Source of the DNA: Orobanche coerulescens
Lineage: Eukaryota; Streptophyta; Magnoliopsida; Lamiales; Orobanchaceae
Direction: 5' to 3'
DNA: 64,000 nt
Assembly: GCA_033398695.1 (NCBI GenBank)
Contig: CM065801.1
Location: 3,038,001 to 3,102,000 of the forward strand
Below the pieces are notes generated by a model. It was not told the origin of the DNA. It made no database searches and saw only the letters and a list, made by a program, of their open reading frames with translations. Of this stretch, positions 41,468-51,704 are shown one piece after another (the stretch's first letter is position 1; each line of letters begins with the position of its first letter). Made by a program: the position numbers and the translations under genes.

Positions 41468-44400
41468 ATGTCAACTTTTAGAGAATGGATGTACGAAAAA
41501 CGCCGTGGTCCCAACGGTATGATTACTAGAGAATTTATTGATGGTGTTAATATGTTTCTGGATTTTGGACTCGCTCGTGTAGTAGTTGGTAGTAAGATAT
41601 TATGTCCATGCAAAAAGGGTAAGAATTGGCGTGAACGTGATCGCAATACAGTCTTGCAACATTTATATCAGTGTGGATTTGCACCGGATTATCATGTTTG
41701 GGTATGCCATGGTAAAGATTATCAAAATTGTGGGATCAATGATTACAATATAGGAGGTTCATCTTCTACACCTGTAGAAAATTATTTTACATCACAAAGA
41801 GATATGATCATGGATAGTTTTCCTTAATTTCACAATTACACTGATAATGAGCCGGCAGAGCCAAATCCTGAAGCAAAATTATATTATGATATGTTAGAGT
41901 ATGATGGTCGGCCTTTGTATGAGTTGCATAATAAGTCGTTGTTGCAGTGGGTTACGGAGGTAATGAATTTCAAGACGATATGCCTCACAAAAAGCAATGG
42001 ATTATTTCATCAAAAGCAACAAGGGCATGGCACCGGAGCAATATCAGAGCCAAATCCCCGATAATTATTCCGAAGTAAAAAATATCATGTCGAAACTTGG
42101 TCTTCGAGTGATGATGTTTGTGGCAACAATTGTTTTATGTACTATGGGGAAGGTGAGAGTTTGAAATTTTGTTATAGTTGTACAACGCCACGGTACGAGG
42201 AATAGAAATCGAGTGCACAAAAGAAATTGTGGTATTTTCCAATCACTGATAGGTTGAAGCGGCTGTATATGTCGCGCAAAACTGCTGAACACATGACATG
42301 GCACACAAAGTGCCATGATGAGTCAGAAAGAGTAATTCATCCTGCCGACGCTGAAGCTTGGCGACACTTTGAACGTACGCATCCTTCATTCGATGCAGAT
42401 CCTCGAAATGTCAGGCTTAGTCTTTGTACTGATGGTTTTAATCCATTTCGAGGAACATGTGCCCAGTACTCTTGTTGGCCGGTCTTCGTAACTCCGTATA
42501 ATTTACCACCAACTTTATGCATGCGTGAGGAGTTTATTTACTTAAGTCTTATTATATCTGGCCCTAAAGGGCCGAGGATGAACATAGATGTGATGCTCCG
42601 ACCCTTGATCGATGAGCTAAAAAGTTTGTGGACAGATGGTGCTACAACCTGGGACTGTGTAAGGTAGGAAAATTTCTCGATGCGTGCGGCTCTGATGTGG
42701 AATATTAATGACTTTCCAGTCTATGGCATGTTGTCGGGATGGAGCACACATGGAAAGTTAGCATGCCCTTATTGCATGGAAAGTACTTCTACTTTTCGTT
42801 TAAATAACGGAGGGAAACCATCATGGTTCGACTATCACAGATGTTTTCTCCCACATAGGTACCCTTACAGAAAAAAAAACATGATTTTTACAAAGGTCAT
42901 GAAGAAAGTTCATTTTTTCCGGAACGTCGAGGGCGTGCAGAAATGAAAATTATTGCTGATCGTATTCCTGATGTGACCTTTGGTGTGAATTATGAAGGTA
43001 TTGAAGGGTTTGAAGAAAAGCATAATTGGACAAAGAGGAGCATATTTTGGAAGCTCCCTTACTGGTCTACCTTACTGATTCGTCATAATTTAGACGTCAT
43101 GCACTGTGAAAAGAATTTCTTTGATAATATACTTAACAAGTCATGGACATTCCCTAAAAAACTAAGGACAACCTGAAGGCGAGACGCGACTTGCCATTGT
43201 ATACAACAAGAGATGGGTTGTTTGTACCAGAGGGAACAAATAGAAAGCCAAAAGCAACATACACGCTCATGACCACAGAACAGAAACATGCAATATGTGA
43301 GTGGCTTAAAGAGCTACAATTTCCAGACGGGCATGTTTCGAATATATCAAACTGTGTGAATCTCGATATTAATAGAATAAATGGTATGAAGAGCCATGAC
43401 TGCCATGTTTTTATGCAACAATTACTACCTATTGCTTTGAAAGATATTTTATCAGAGCCGATTTGGGAAGCATTAACGGTGGTGAGCAACTGTTTCAGAG
43501 CATTGTGCACGAGTGAGATTAAAGCGTCTGACATGAGAAACTTAGCCAAGACTGTCATAGTGACTATGTGCAAGTTGGAACAGATATTCCCTCCGGCATT
43601 CTTCGACTCAATGGAACATATGCTCGTTCATCTGCCATACGAGGCCCTTGTCGGGGGACCGGTCTTCTATCGATGTATGTACCCATTCGAGAGGTATTCT
43701 TCTTTTATTTCTGTTAATATATGCATTATGTTGTGCATGTATTTATAAATTAAGTATTCGTACAATACAGGATGATGTTTATTCTAAAAGGCATGGTGAG
43801 CAATAAAGCGAAGGTTGAGGGATCCATATGTGAGGCCTATTTACTGACTGAGATCACAAATTTTTGTTCTTTCTAATTCGACAAAGAAATCGACACAACG
43901 ACAATACGAATAAAAAGGAACGAGGTTCTATTTGCCCCTCAATTTGAAGGACATCTGTCGATCTTTACACCAAAAGGTCGAGTAATGGGAAAAAGTAAGG
44001 GACGACGCATGGCTGAAGTTGAGTGGAATATGGCAATCCTATATATTCTGACGAACTGTGAAGAAGCAGAACCATATCTATGCTACGATTATTATTTTGA
44101 TATTCCATATTTTTACATGTAACCATGTATTTACACATTACATATTTTAGTGCATTTGAGAATCAACTACAGAGTAATATCTCCACCAGAGACTTAGAGT
44201 TCGCACAAGTTAATCACTTAGTTCCATGGTTTGAAAGATTGGTTGCGACCACAGAATTAAAGGACTCTCAACTTGCTGCATTGTTTAGAGGTGATCGATT
44301 AGTGAAGATGTACAAAGGTTACGTAGTGAATGGATTCAAATTTCATACCAATTTTCACGGGGAAAAAAAGACTATGAATAGTGGATTGTGTATTACACGT

Positions 44401-45014
44401 GCAAACAGTTTCGGAGATTTGTCTAAGTACTACGGGATGCTACTAGAGGCATTGGAGTTCACGTTCTACAATCTTGAATTTCCTGAACAAGTTATTCATC
44501 TATTTAAATGTGATTGGTTCGACAACCGCAAAGTGAAATGTCTACACGGGTTAGTTGAACTCGATCCTCTAGCAAGACAAACGAATGTCGAGTCATTTAC
44601 CTTCCCAAGTCAAACGAGTCAAGTGTATTATGCTCGGTACCCATCTAGAAGACTTGGTCGTCATAGAAGAGGTACAATATGATAATAATATTATATCCGC
44701 GTCTATTTATTATACATACAATTATTTACTTTAATGGATTATGTAATTCAACAGATGCGTGGGTGGTTTGTCCGATAAGAGCTAGACATGTTGTTGATGT
44801 ATCAGCAGTATCATTGATAATATTGCAGGAGCCCATTCCTCAACCCGAGTACTATCAAGAGGCAGAAGCTCCAATACTTAATCTCGTAGTTGACTTGAGC
44901 GGATACGACATGCAAATTGAATTTGTTGATAGAGATGCCAATCCAATTGAAATACTTGATGATAATGAAGAAGAAGAAGATGAAGCTTCGAGCGAAGAAG
45001 ATGGTGTAGAATGA
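41468..45014 (+). pseudogene. CACTA TNPD-like transposase (decayed, with introns)
   Basis: This protein would cut and move the CACTA element. In order: an N-terminal transposase-associated zinc-type domain (MSTFREWMYEKRRG...ILCPCKKGKNW...VLQHLYQCGF), the Transposase_21 core (ITDRLKRLYMSRKTAEHMTW, RLSLCTDGFNPF, LWTDGATTWDC, then MLSGWSTHGKLACPYC), a DUF4218-like domain (KSHDCHVFMQQLLPIALKDI, MLVHLPYEALVGGPVFYR), a DUF4216-like domain (LFKCDWFDNRKVKCLHGLVE) and an acidic tail (DDNEEEEDEASSEEDGVE). Broken points include a stop at 41825-41827, frame loss in 41830-42220, an in-frame TAG at 42665-42667 and a frame change near 43176. An intron with GT-AG ends is likely around 44671-44753. Domain names are from family knowledge. 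Confidence 0.92.
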
Positions 45015-45432
45015 TATGTTTTCCTTTACTATAACTTGTCGAACATTAACGATGTGTAATATTTTCTATTATAATTATTTCAATATATTGATCGACAATG
45101 CTCTTTTTTATATAGTATTTAATAATGTTGATTATTAACCTACTGTAGTATAATAAAAAATTAAATAAAATATATTGCATAATTTAATATAAAATTTTAA
45201 TTAATTAGAAAATCTAATTAATTTAAATAACAAACCAATATAAAGTTTTTTTACTTAATTCTCAATGGCAACATGTTACTCCATACATCACATATCATAT
45301 ATAAGTAAATAAAATATATTGCATAATTTAATGTTAAACATTTAAATAATCTAATTAATTTTAATAGCAAATAAATATAAATATTTATCAGAGTAAGTAC
45401 AAATAATATTTATGTACTACAATTATCGAATG

Positions 45433-45516
45433 AAAACATAGCTCAGTGGCAACATGCCACTCATGCATCACATAGGCGTGGGTTCGAATCCCGCGCCGAC
45501 CATTGAGCTATGTTTT
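45433..45516 (+). other. tRNA-like hairpin 1 in CACTA
   Basis: AACATAGCTCAGTGG at the start pairs with the inverse CCATTGAGCTATGTT at the end (one G-T mismatch). The interior has a box A-like TAGCTCAGTGG and a perfect box B GGTTCGAATCC in a T-arm-like stem. It is not a normal tRNA, because the outer stem is about 15 bp and the anticodon arm is unclear. It sits in a duplicated block shared with copy 2. Confidence 0.7.
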
Positions 45517-45884
45517 TTAGTTCTCTTTTCTTTTAATATGTATAAAATGATTTTCTTTTTATTGACAATGGCGTCACATATTTGATGCTAATGCATAATA
45601 ATGTTTTTTCTTTTTTTTTTTTTACTAATAATGCTCTTAAATTTATATTTAATAACATTCATTATTAACCTACTGTAATATATAAAATAATACTGTTATT
45701 TTATATTTAATAATATTCATTATTAACCCAGTGTAATATAATAAATAATTAAATGAAATATATTGCATAATTTAATAGCAAACTTTTTCTTATTTAGGAT
45801 ATTTAATTAATTCAAATAACAAATAAGTATAAATATTTTACTTAGTAAGTACATATTATATTTATGTACTACAATTATCGAATG
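45517..45884. repeat. AT-rich spacer duplicated around the tRNA-like hairpins
   Basis: Phrases such as TATTAACCTACTGTA, AAATATATTGCATAATTTAA and TTATGTACTACAATTATCGA occur before both hairpin 1 (from about 45120) and hairpin 2. The hairpins therefore multiplied as part of a larger tandem block of roughly 450 bp. Confidence 0.65.
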
Positions 45885-45971
45885 AAAACATAGCTCAGTG
45901 GCAACATGCCACTCCATGCATCACATAGATGCGGGTTCGAATTCCGCGCCGGCCACTGAGCTATGTCTTTT
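45885..45971 (+). other. tRNA-like hairpin 2 in CACTA
   Basis: Same organisation as copy 1: AACATAGCTCAGTGG opens, CCACTGAGCTATGT closes, and box B GGTTCGAATTCC lies between. The T-stem GCGGG/TCCGC is intact with one wobble. Two GGCGTCACATATGTGACGCC-type palindromes follow at about 45993-46062. Confidence 0.7.
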
Positions 45972-46062
45972 AGTTCCATTTTCTTTGATATGTATCGGCG
46001 TCACATATGTGACGCCTTTAGAATGATTTTCTTTTTATTAACAATGGCGTCACATATGTGAC

Positions 46063-46681
46063 GTTAATGTCCTGATTTTCTTAAATTAAAGACAGACTTT
46101 TTCATAACCCACTTTCCTCTTCCCCTTTTCTTTTCTATTCATCGCAGCGACAAAACCCAATCCCCAATTTTAAAACCACTCATCAATCTCCACCATATCA
46201 TCCAAATTATTAATTAAGGATTTATTCTCCACCATATCAAGGACATATTGAACCGCTTCAAAAGGTATTTATCTTATTGATTTCGTATTTGTTTCTTGAA
46301 ATTGATTCGAATTTGTTTCTTGAAATTTTTAGAATTTGATTTCGAATTTATTCACATTTACAGTATGTTGTATGTATTGAAGTATGTTTGAATTTTTAGA
46401 ATTTGATTTCGAATTTCGAATTTATTTAGAATTTGAAGTATGTATTCGCAAATCTAAAATATTTATGCAGTATGAATTTCGTATTTATTTATTCACTATA
46501 ACTGTATGTATTTATTCACCTTCGTGTGCAGCATGTTGAAAGTATTTATACAGTATGTTTGAAGTATGTATGGAGTATGTACTATTTCAAAAGTTGGTTT
46601 TGCAGTATATATGCGTTTAATCAAAAGCTAGTGTTCATGGACTGATTTTGGTGTTCGATTTTATTGTACTTTGCATGTCAG
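46063..46681. other. Upstream region of the second CACTA ORF
   Basis: Non-coding. It contains repeated GAATTTGATTTCGAATTT and GAAGTATGTAT phrases (46310-46580) and probably the leader of the next gene. Confidence 0.45.
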
Positions 46682-47879
46682 ATGTCGAGACGTAGTACCG
46701 ACCAGCGTGCTGATGTTCCTTCTCATACCAGGGCACCTCGCCGGATGAGTATTAGTTCGAGCCCCTCGTCTTCTCGTAGTATACCCGAGTCCTTATCGTC
46801 ACATAGGAGTGCATCTGTTGGACGACCAGAGATAGAAGATCTGACCCGACACATACCCTTTCAGAAATCTAAAAACAAGGGCACTTTTTACGATGAGAGT
46901 ACCAATGTGATTACGCAAAAGGCACCGGGTACATATACTGGAGGCAGTATGAGCATGTACGATCATGCTCATTCTATGGTACGTATAACTTCTGTCAAAG
47001 TTTTATTATATAATATATGTTGTCTTTAATTATGTGTCATCATCAATATTGTTAATATTTTATGTTAACGCATAAGCGAGTGATGCTGCATCGGAGATGT
47101 ACCAAAGACCGGCATGCGAGAGGGAGAGACTGGTAGAGGACCCAGTGTTTAATCTTCTGGACTTCATGAAGACTCACATCACCAATGTGAAAGAAATGGA
47201 AAAACATCAAAAAAAATTGGTGAGGGCAGCAGCGAGGCTCAACCGGAGAGGGAGAAGCTGAGTCGGGAGTCTTTACTCCCAAATGGATAGATGCACGAAG
47301 TGTAGAACAATACGTAAGTGTAGCTTTATATTTGTTCACTTGTATTACGATTACGTCCCTAATTTGTTAACTGTGTAGCTTGTTCACTTTTTGTGTAAAT
47401 ATTACTTGAAAGAGGATCGATACTATAAGCTCGTTGAGGCATTGCATTCGCCAAACCCCCCTCCGGAATACAAATTTTACCCGAACTTGTGGGCTCACGC
47501 GGGTGGCGGAGTTAGACAGTGTGGAAGGGTGAGGGGAATTTCAAATGGGATCATCATAAATGAAATCATCGACCAACCCACAAATCACCGTCTTGTTGAC
47601 TCACGAGCATCATTACGACCTGTCGAGGTCGATCGATCTTTGGAGGCTACCATCGAGGCACTAAAAAAAGATAACGAGGAGATGAAGAAGGATAGAGAGG
47701 AGATGAAGAAGTCAAGAGAGAAAATGGAGTCCAAATTTTTAAAGATGAGTAAACTCACGTTGAGATTACTCAAAGGGAAGAAGAAGGTAAATACCTCATC
47801 ACCTCGGGCGAATAGTGAGGATGATGACTCCGACGACTTTGATGAGGATGAGTTGATGCGTTCAATATCTGATAAGTAG
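46682..47879 (+). pseudogene. Second CACTA ORF (TNPA-like / Transposase_24-type), decayed
   Basis: In En/Spm elements the second product binds the subterminal repeats. Here the first exon encodes MSRRSTDQRADVPSHTRAPR, a Ser- and Arg-rich leader, up to a likely donor at 46978/46979. The middle exon (about 47077-47290) reads EMYQRPACERERLVEDPVFN and LLDFMKTHITNVKEMEKHQK. The frame is disturbed at a poly-A run near 47210. The last exon ends with a coiled coil (EALKKDNEEMKKDREEMKKS) and an acidic tail SEDDDSDDFDEDELMRSISD. Splice sites for exon 2 are not clean. The assignment rests on position and partial resemblance to plant Transposase_24 proteins. Confidence 0.65.
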
Positions 47880-47949
47880 CACGTTAGATATATGTTTTGA
47901 TGATCGTACTTGTTATATTTCGCATATATTGTGTTTTTGATTTGCATAG

Positions 47950-48250
47950 AATGTTATTGTTGCATGGTGTTTAATATATTGCTTTGTTGGTTTGGTTACA
48001 ATGTTGTTTGTTGTTGTGTTGGTTTATTAGTTTGGTTGATAGTGTGTTGTGTTTATTATTCTTATATTTTTTTGTGATGTATTGATAGTGTATTGTTTAT
48101 GATGGTGTATTGATTGTTACAATGTTGTTTGTTGTTTGTTGTTGTATTGATGGTATATTGTTTATGATGGTTTGGTTACAATGTTGTTTGTTGTATATTA
48201 CAATATTGTTTATGATGGTGTATTGATGGTTACAATGTTGTTTGCTAGTG
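47950..48250. repeat. TTG/GTT-rich simple tandem repeats after the second CACTA ORF
   Basis: Phrases GGTTACAATGTTGTTTGTTG and GTATATTGTTTATGATGG recur four to five times in changing order. Non-coding, probably 3' UTR of the second CACTA gene. Confidence 0.65.
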
Positions 48251-48299
48251 ATGGTTTGTGCTGTTCAGTGGTTTCTGCCTCTGCTGTCAAAAAAAAAGG

Positions 48300-49067
48300 G
48301 GAAAGAGCATTAGCGTCACTTATGTGACGCTATAGAAGGACCTTAATATTATTAAAACATAGCTCAGTGGGAGGCGTGGGAATCGAACCCACACCTAATG
48401 GCATAAATGCGTGGCCATTAACCACTGAGCTATGTTTTATTTCACTATATATATTACATTATATTTATTTATCCTTATACTATATTTCCTACTTATATTT
48501 AATTTATCTTTCAAATTAAATCAATTTTCAAAATATTTAAGCATAAATAAATATACTGTAATTTAAGTTCTTAATGTTAAGAAATTTCTTACACTATAAT
48601 TATTAAATATAATTTAAAATTTATTATTTATAGTATTTAATATTTAAAGCAACACAAATTTGTACATTTAAAATTGATTTAGTATGAAGAAATATATGTA
48701 ATTTTAGAACAGCGTCATGTATGTGACACCATTACTTATTTTTCAGTTGTTTAATGGCGTCACATATGTGACACCGTTTAAGGAAAAATATTTTTTTTAA
48801 AAAAAATCGACTATTACATATTGGCGTCACATATGTGACGCTAAACCTTTACTCTTTGGAGTCGCATATATGACGCAATTAGTGGAACGAAAATAAAAAA
48901 AATAAATTTTACACAATGACGTCACACCAGTGACGCCAATGTTCTTAAAGTTGACATGTTTTTTTCTCACGCCTTTTCGTTTAATTATTCAACGACTTTT
49001 TTCTTTACCTTCACATTTACCTGTGAAATTATTATGGTGAAGCTAATAGGGGACATTTTTAGTAGTG
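48300..49067. repeat. CACTA right subterminal palindromes
   Basis: Copies or variants of GGCGTCACATATGTGACGCC occur at about 48313, 48713, 48754, 48823, 48861 and 48920, and TTCACATTTACCTGTGAA at about 49009. The element ends with GCTAATAGGGGACATTTTTAGTAGTG as two overlapping short words. They mirror the left subterminal region. Confidence 0.85.
48354..48438 (-). other. tRNA-like hairpin 3 in CACTA
   Basis: The best copy. On the minus strand AAAACATAGCTCAGTGG opens and CCCACTGAGCTATGTTTT closes. In between, box A TAGCTCAGTGGTTAATGG and box B GGTTCGATTCC are present, with a perfect T-arm GTGGG-TTCGATT-CCCAC. The D-loop-like GGTTAATGG is also tRNA-like. The anticodon arm is not canonical. Orientation is opposite to copies 1 and 2. 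Confidence 0.75.
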
Positions 49068-49078
49068 TTTGGGGGAAC

Positions 49079-49695
49079 TAGGGCTGTCTAAAAGGTTCGT
49101 GGTTAGTGGTTTTAACCGGAATCGAACCGAACCGACGTGATTACGGTTAACTGAAAACCACTATTTGTGGTTAGGGTGCGGTTTGTGGTTCCTACTTCAA
49201 AAAAAACATGGTTAGTGGTTAACCGGAACCGAATGGTTCCAGAACAACAGAACCACAAACCGAAATTATGATAAATTAATAAATTATAATTATATATTTT
49301 TATCCTAAAATGAAATTCAATTGAATTAATAATATGTAAATTAATTACTCCCACATCAATTCGCTATTTGTGATTGTGTTGCATTTTTAATTTTTGGATT
49401 TATGGATTAATGTTGAGTTATAGTTGTTGGATTTATGGATTAATTGTGTTACTGTCTACTATTTTTGTTTTAAAAGATTAATTTTAGCATTTTAGAATTG
49501 ATTATTTCAGTTTTTTTTGGATAAAAAAAATGGTTTTTAGGTTAATCGAACCGGAACCATATATAATCGGTGTGGTTCCGGTTAACCGAAATTTAAAGTG
49601 GTGTAGTTAGTGGTTCCTATTTTGGGGCGTTTATGGTTCCGGTTAACCAAAAATTGTGGTTCGGTTAACCGGAACCGAACCACTTGACACCCCTA
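49079..49695. mobile_element. Non-autonomous hAT-type element, 617 bp
   Basis: Ends TAGGGCTGTCTAAAAGG and CCACTTGACACCCCTA are inverted repeats. The flanks GGGGGAAC (49071-49078) and TGGGGAAC (49696-49703) are an 8-bp duplication with one mismatch. The subterminal parts are full of GGTTAACCGGAACCGAACC words in both orientations, the interior is AT-rich, and there is no transposase. The left duplication directly abuts the TTT duplication of the CACTA element. Confidence 0.88.
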
Positions 49696-49703
49696 TGGGG
49701 AAC

Positions 49704-50292
49704 CATTCAAAATTGGCCATCTTCCGATTCAATTTTTTAAATTTGATTTTGATTATTTGAACTAAGTCTAAATTTAATTTTTCGTGCACTTCTCAAGGGA
49801 ATGGATGATTGAAATTCATATTTAAAGTTGAAATTTTTTATTTTAAAGTTTTCAAGTTTGTTTATTTTTTTCTCCTTCCCTCTATTATTTTGCCGATTCT
49901 AATTTTTTTCCTCCTCCTTCCACTATGTATTTAGCGGTTCTGAATCCAGATTGAACCGGAATTGGCGAATTAAAAAATCATCGGTTCGAGGTTTCGCAAA
50001 TCTCGAATCAGAACCGACGGTTCAAATCGTATAGACACTTCCAGATGATGGGTCGGGATACAGAAGGAACAGACCCATGAGTGCCCATGGGCTTTCAGCC
50101 TATTTAAAACCCAATAATGTGCATCAGTTCATGAAAACCTACTTTAAGGAACGCGGCAATGGCAGGTTAATTGTGCTGATGGGCCAGCCTGCACACTTCT
50201 AAATTTATTTGATCACCGTCTAATTGGCAGGTTAATTGGGCTAATTGGGCATTATTTCACCAACATTTTCTTACCATTTAATTTATTTCTTA
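49704..50292. other. Intergenic, no gene; a further GGTTCGA-rich relic near 49930-50040
   Basis: Contains TTGAACCGGAATTGGCGAAT and ACCGACGGTTCAAATCG words like the subterminal parts of the neighbouring hAT elements. No paired ends were identified. Confidence 0.4.
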
Positions 50293-50300
50293 CTGTGTGG

Positions 50301-50962
50301 TATGGGTGGACTCGGTTCCATTCGGTTCGGTTTTTGACCGAAACCGAGAGTCGAACCAAATATTCGGTTTCGGTTTGGTTCGGTTCTTTTTGAAGTTCGG
50401 TTCGGTTAAGTTCGGTTTTATAAATATTTGGTTCGGTTTCGATTTGGTTTGATGTTTTTTCGGTTCTTCACAATATAAATTCAAATATTATATGCAATAG
50501 AATAAGTTATATATAACAACAAGCCAACAAGAGTTATATATATGTTCAAGATAAAAGCTAGAGTTACATGACAATTTCCAAATATCTCAAAATATATAAC
50601 AATCGTAAATCACAGTAGCTCACTCTCTCAACCTAAATTAATTGAATCACAAATTCATGAGCATATTATCGGTCCTTCTTGGACCCATGAGGTCTTACAA
50701 AATGAAAACGAATTGTACTAAAATTCAAAACACACCAAAATCACAAAAATAAGGTCATTTTAGTATGTTGAAATTTGACTTCGGTCCATTTCGGTTCGGT
50801 TCGGTTCCGCCCAACCCCGAACCGAGAACCAAACCAAATTAGTTCGGTTCGGTTCTGTTTTTTTGTGTTTCGGTTCGGTCTTCTTCGGTTTCGATTTTTC
50901 GGTTCTTTTTTCGGGTTTTTTCGGTTCGGTTTTTGATTTTCGGTTCCGAAATGCCACCTCTA
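50301..50962. mobile_element. Non-autonomous hAT-type element, 662 bp
   Basis: Ends TATGGGTGGACTCGGTTCC and GGAACCG...GCCACCTCTA are imperfect inverted repeats. The 8-bp flank CTGTGTGG is perfect on both sides (50293-50300 and 50963-50970). Subterminal blocks (50310-50465 and 50780-50945) are dense in CGGTTCGGTT words. ORFs rich in Lys-Pro-Asn reading through these words are artefacts. Confidence 0.92.
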
Positions 50963-51088
50963 CTGTGTGGACTGTGATATTTATGTTTTTAGGTAGGTCT
51001 CATCAAAGATAAATAGTAAAGCATAAAATGATGATTCATTGGGTACATTTTTCAGCTAAAACAGATAATAGGAGTATAATGTAATATT

Positions 51089-51240
51089 TGTTATAAACTT
51101 GAGAGAAAAAGAGAGAAATTGGAAGAGAAGAAGAATAATGTGTTTATTCTTATGAGGGCTAAAAGCCTTTATTTATAGGTACACATCTAGGGTTTCAGGG
51201 GTATAAAGGTCATTCATTAATAAATACATTAATTACAACA
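51089..51240 (-). repeat. 3' LTR of the hairpin-rich element
   Basis: 152 bp, TGTTATAAACTTGAGAG...ATTAATTACAACA. Close to the other LTR; visible differences include GAGGGCTAAAAGCC against GATGACCAAAAGCC. Confidence 0.9.
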
Positions 51241-51252
51241 CTCCCCCTTCAA
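51241..51252 (-). other. Polypurine tract of the hairpin-rich element
   Basis: CTCCCCCTTCAA on the + strand, TTGAAGGGGGAG on the element strand, directly next to the 3' LTR. Confidence 0.75.
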
Positions 51253-51704
51253 TGACCTTTAATACATGCTGCCTCATTAAAATTTTGTCGGGAAAACTCA
51301 GTGGGAAAAAACCCGATCGAAGGAAAAAGAGTACAGCTACTTCCGTTGAAATCGATTACATAAGATCCTTGAGTTGACGCATTCCGATCTTGTATACTAG
51401 TCTTCTGAATGTTGATGTCGGCAACGCCTTTGTGAATAAGTTCGCCGACTAATCACTTAAGTGAATATTTGATGTATCTACCTTTGAGATACAAGTGACA
51501 TCGTCTGCATACAATAGTTCTTCTTGAATATTATGATGTTCATGCCTCATCAAAACTCCTTCGGAAAAAACCAGTGGGAAAAACCGATAGAGGAAAAGAG
51601 TATATAGTATAAATTTGTTCATGTGTTGCATTGGTTGCCTCGTTAAAAAACTTAGCTACTCCGGTGGGAAAAAAGTTAGAAAGGGAAAAAGATTACAACC
51701 ATTT

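Larger units (their letters stand above)
25266..49067 (+). mobile_element. CACTA (En/Spm, CMC) DNA transposon, 23.8 kb including nested elements
   Basis: The left end CACTACTAAAAAAGATATGC and the right end TTTTTAGTAGTG form inverted termini of 12-13 bp. The flanks are TTT at 25263-25265 and TTT at 49068-49070, the 3-bp duplication of CACTA elements. Inside on the + strand lie a TNPD-like transposase (41468-45014) and a second ORF (46682-47879). Subterminal palindromes crowd both ends. A Gypsy element (25397-36966) and a solo LTR (38158-40599) are later insertions; without them and their duplications the transposon is about 9.8 kb. The transposase has nonsense codons and frameshifts, so this copy is presumably immobile without a helper. 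Confidence 0.93.

Noticed and set aside
41446..41646. Minus-strand ORF opposite the CACTA transposase start
   Set aside because: Shadow of the transposase coding frame.
48354..48438. A functional tRNA gene
   Set aside because: Boxes A and B are good, but there is a long outer inverted repeat instead of a 7-bp acceptor stem and no clear anticodon arm.
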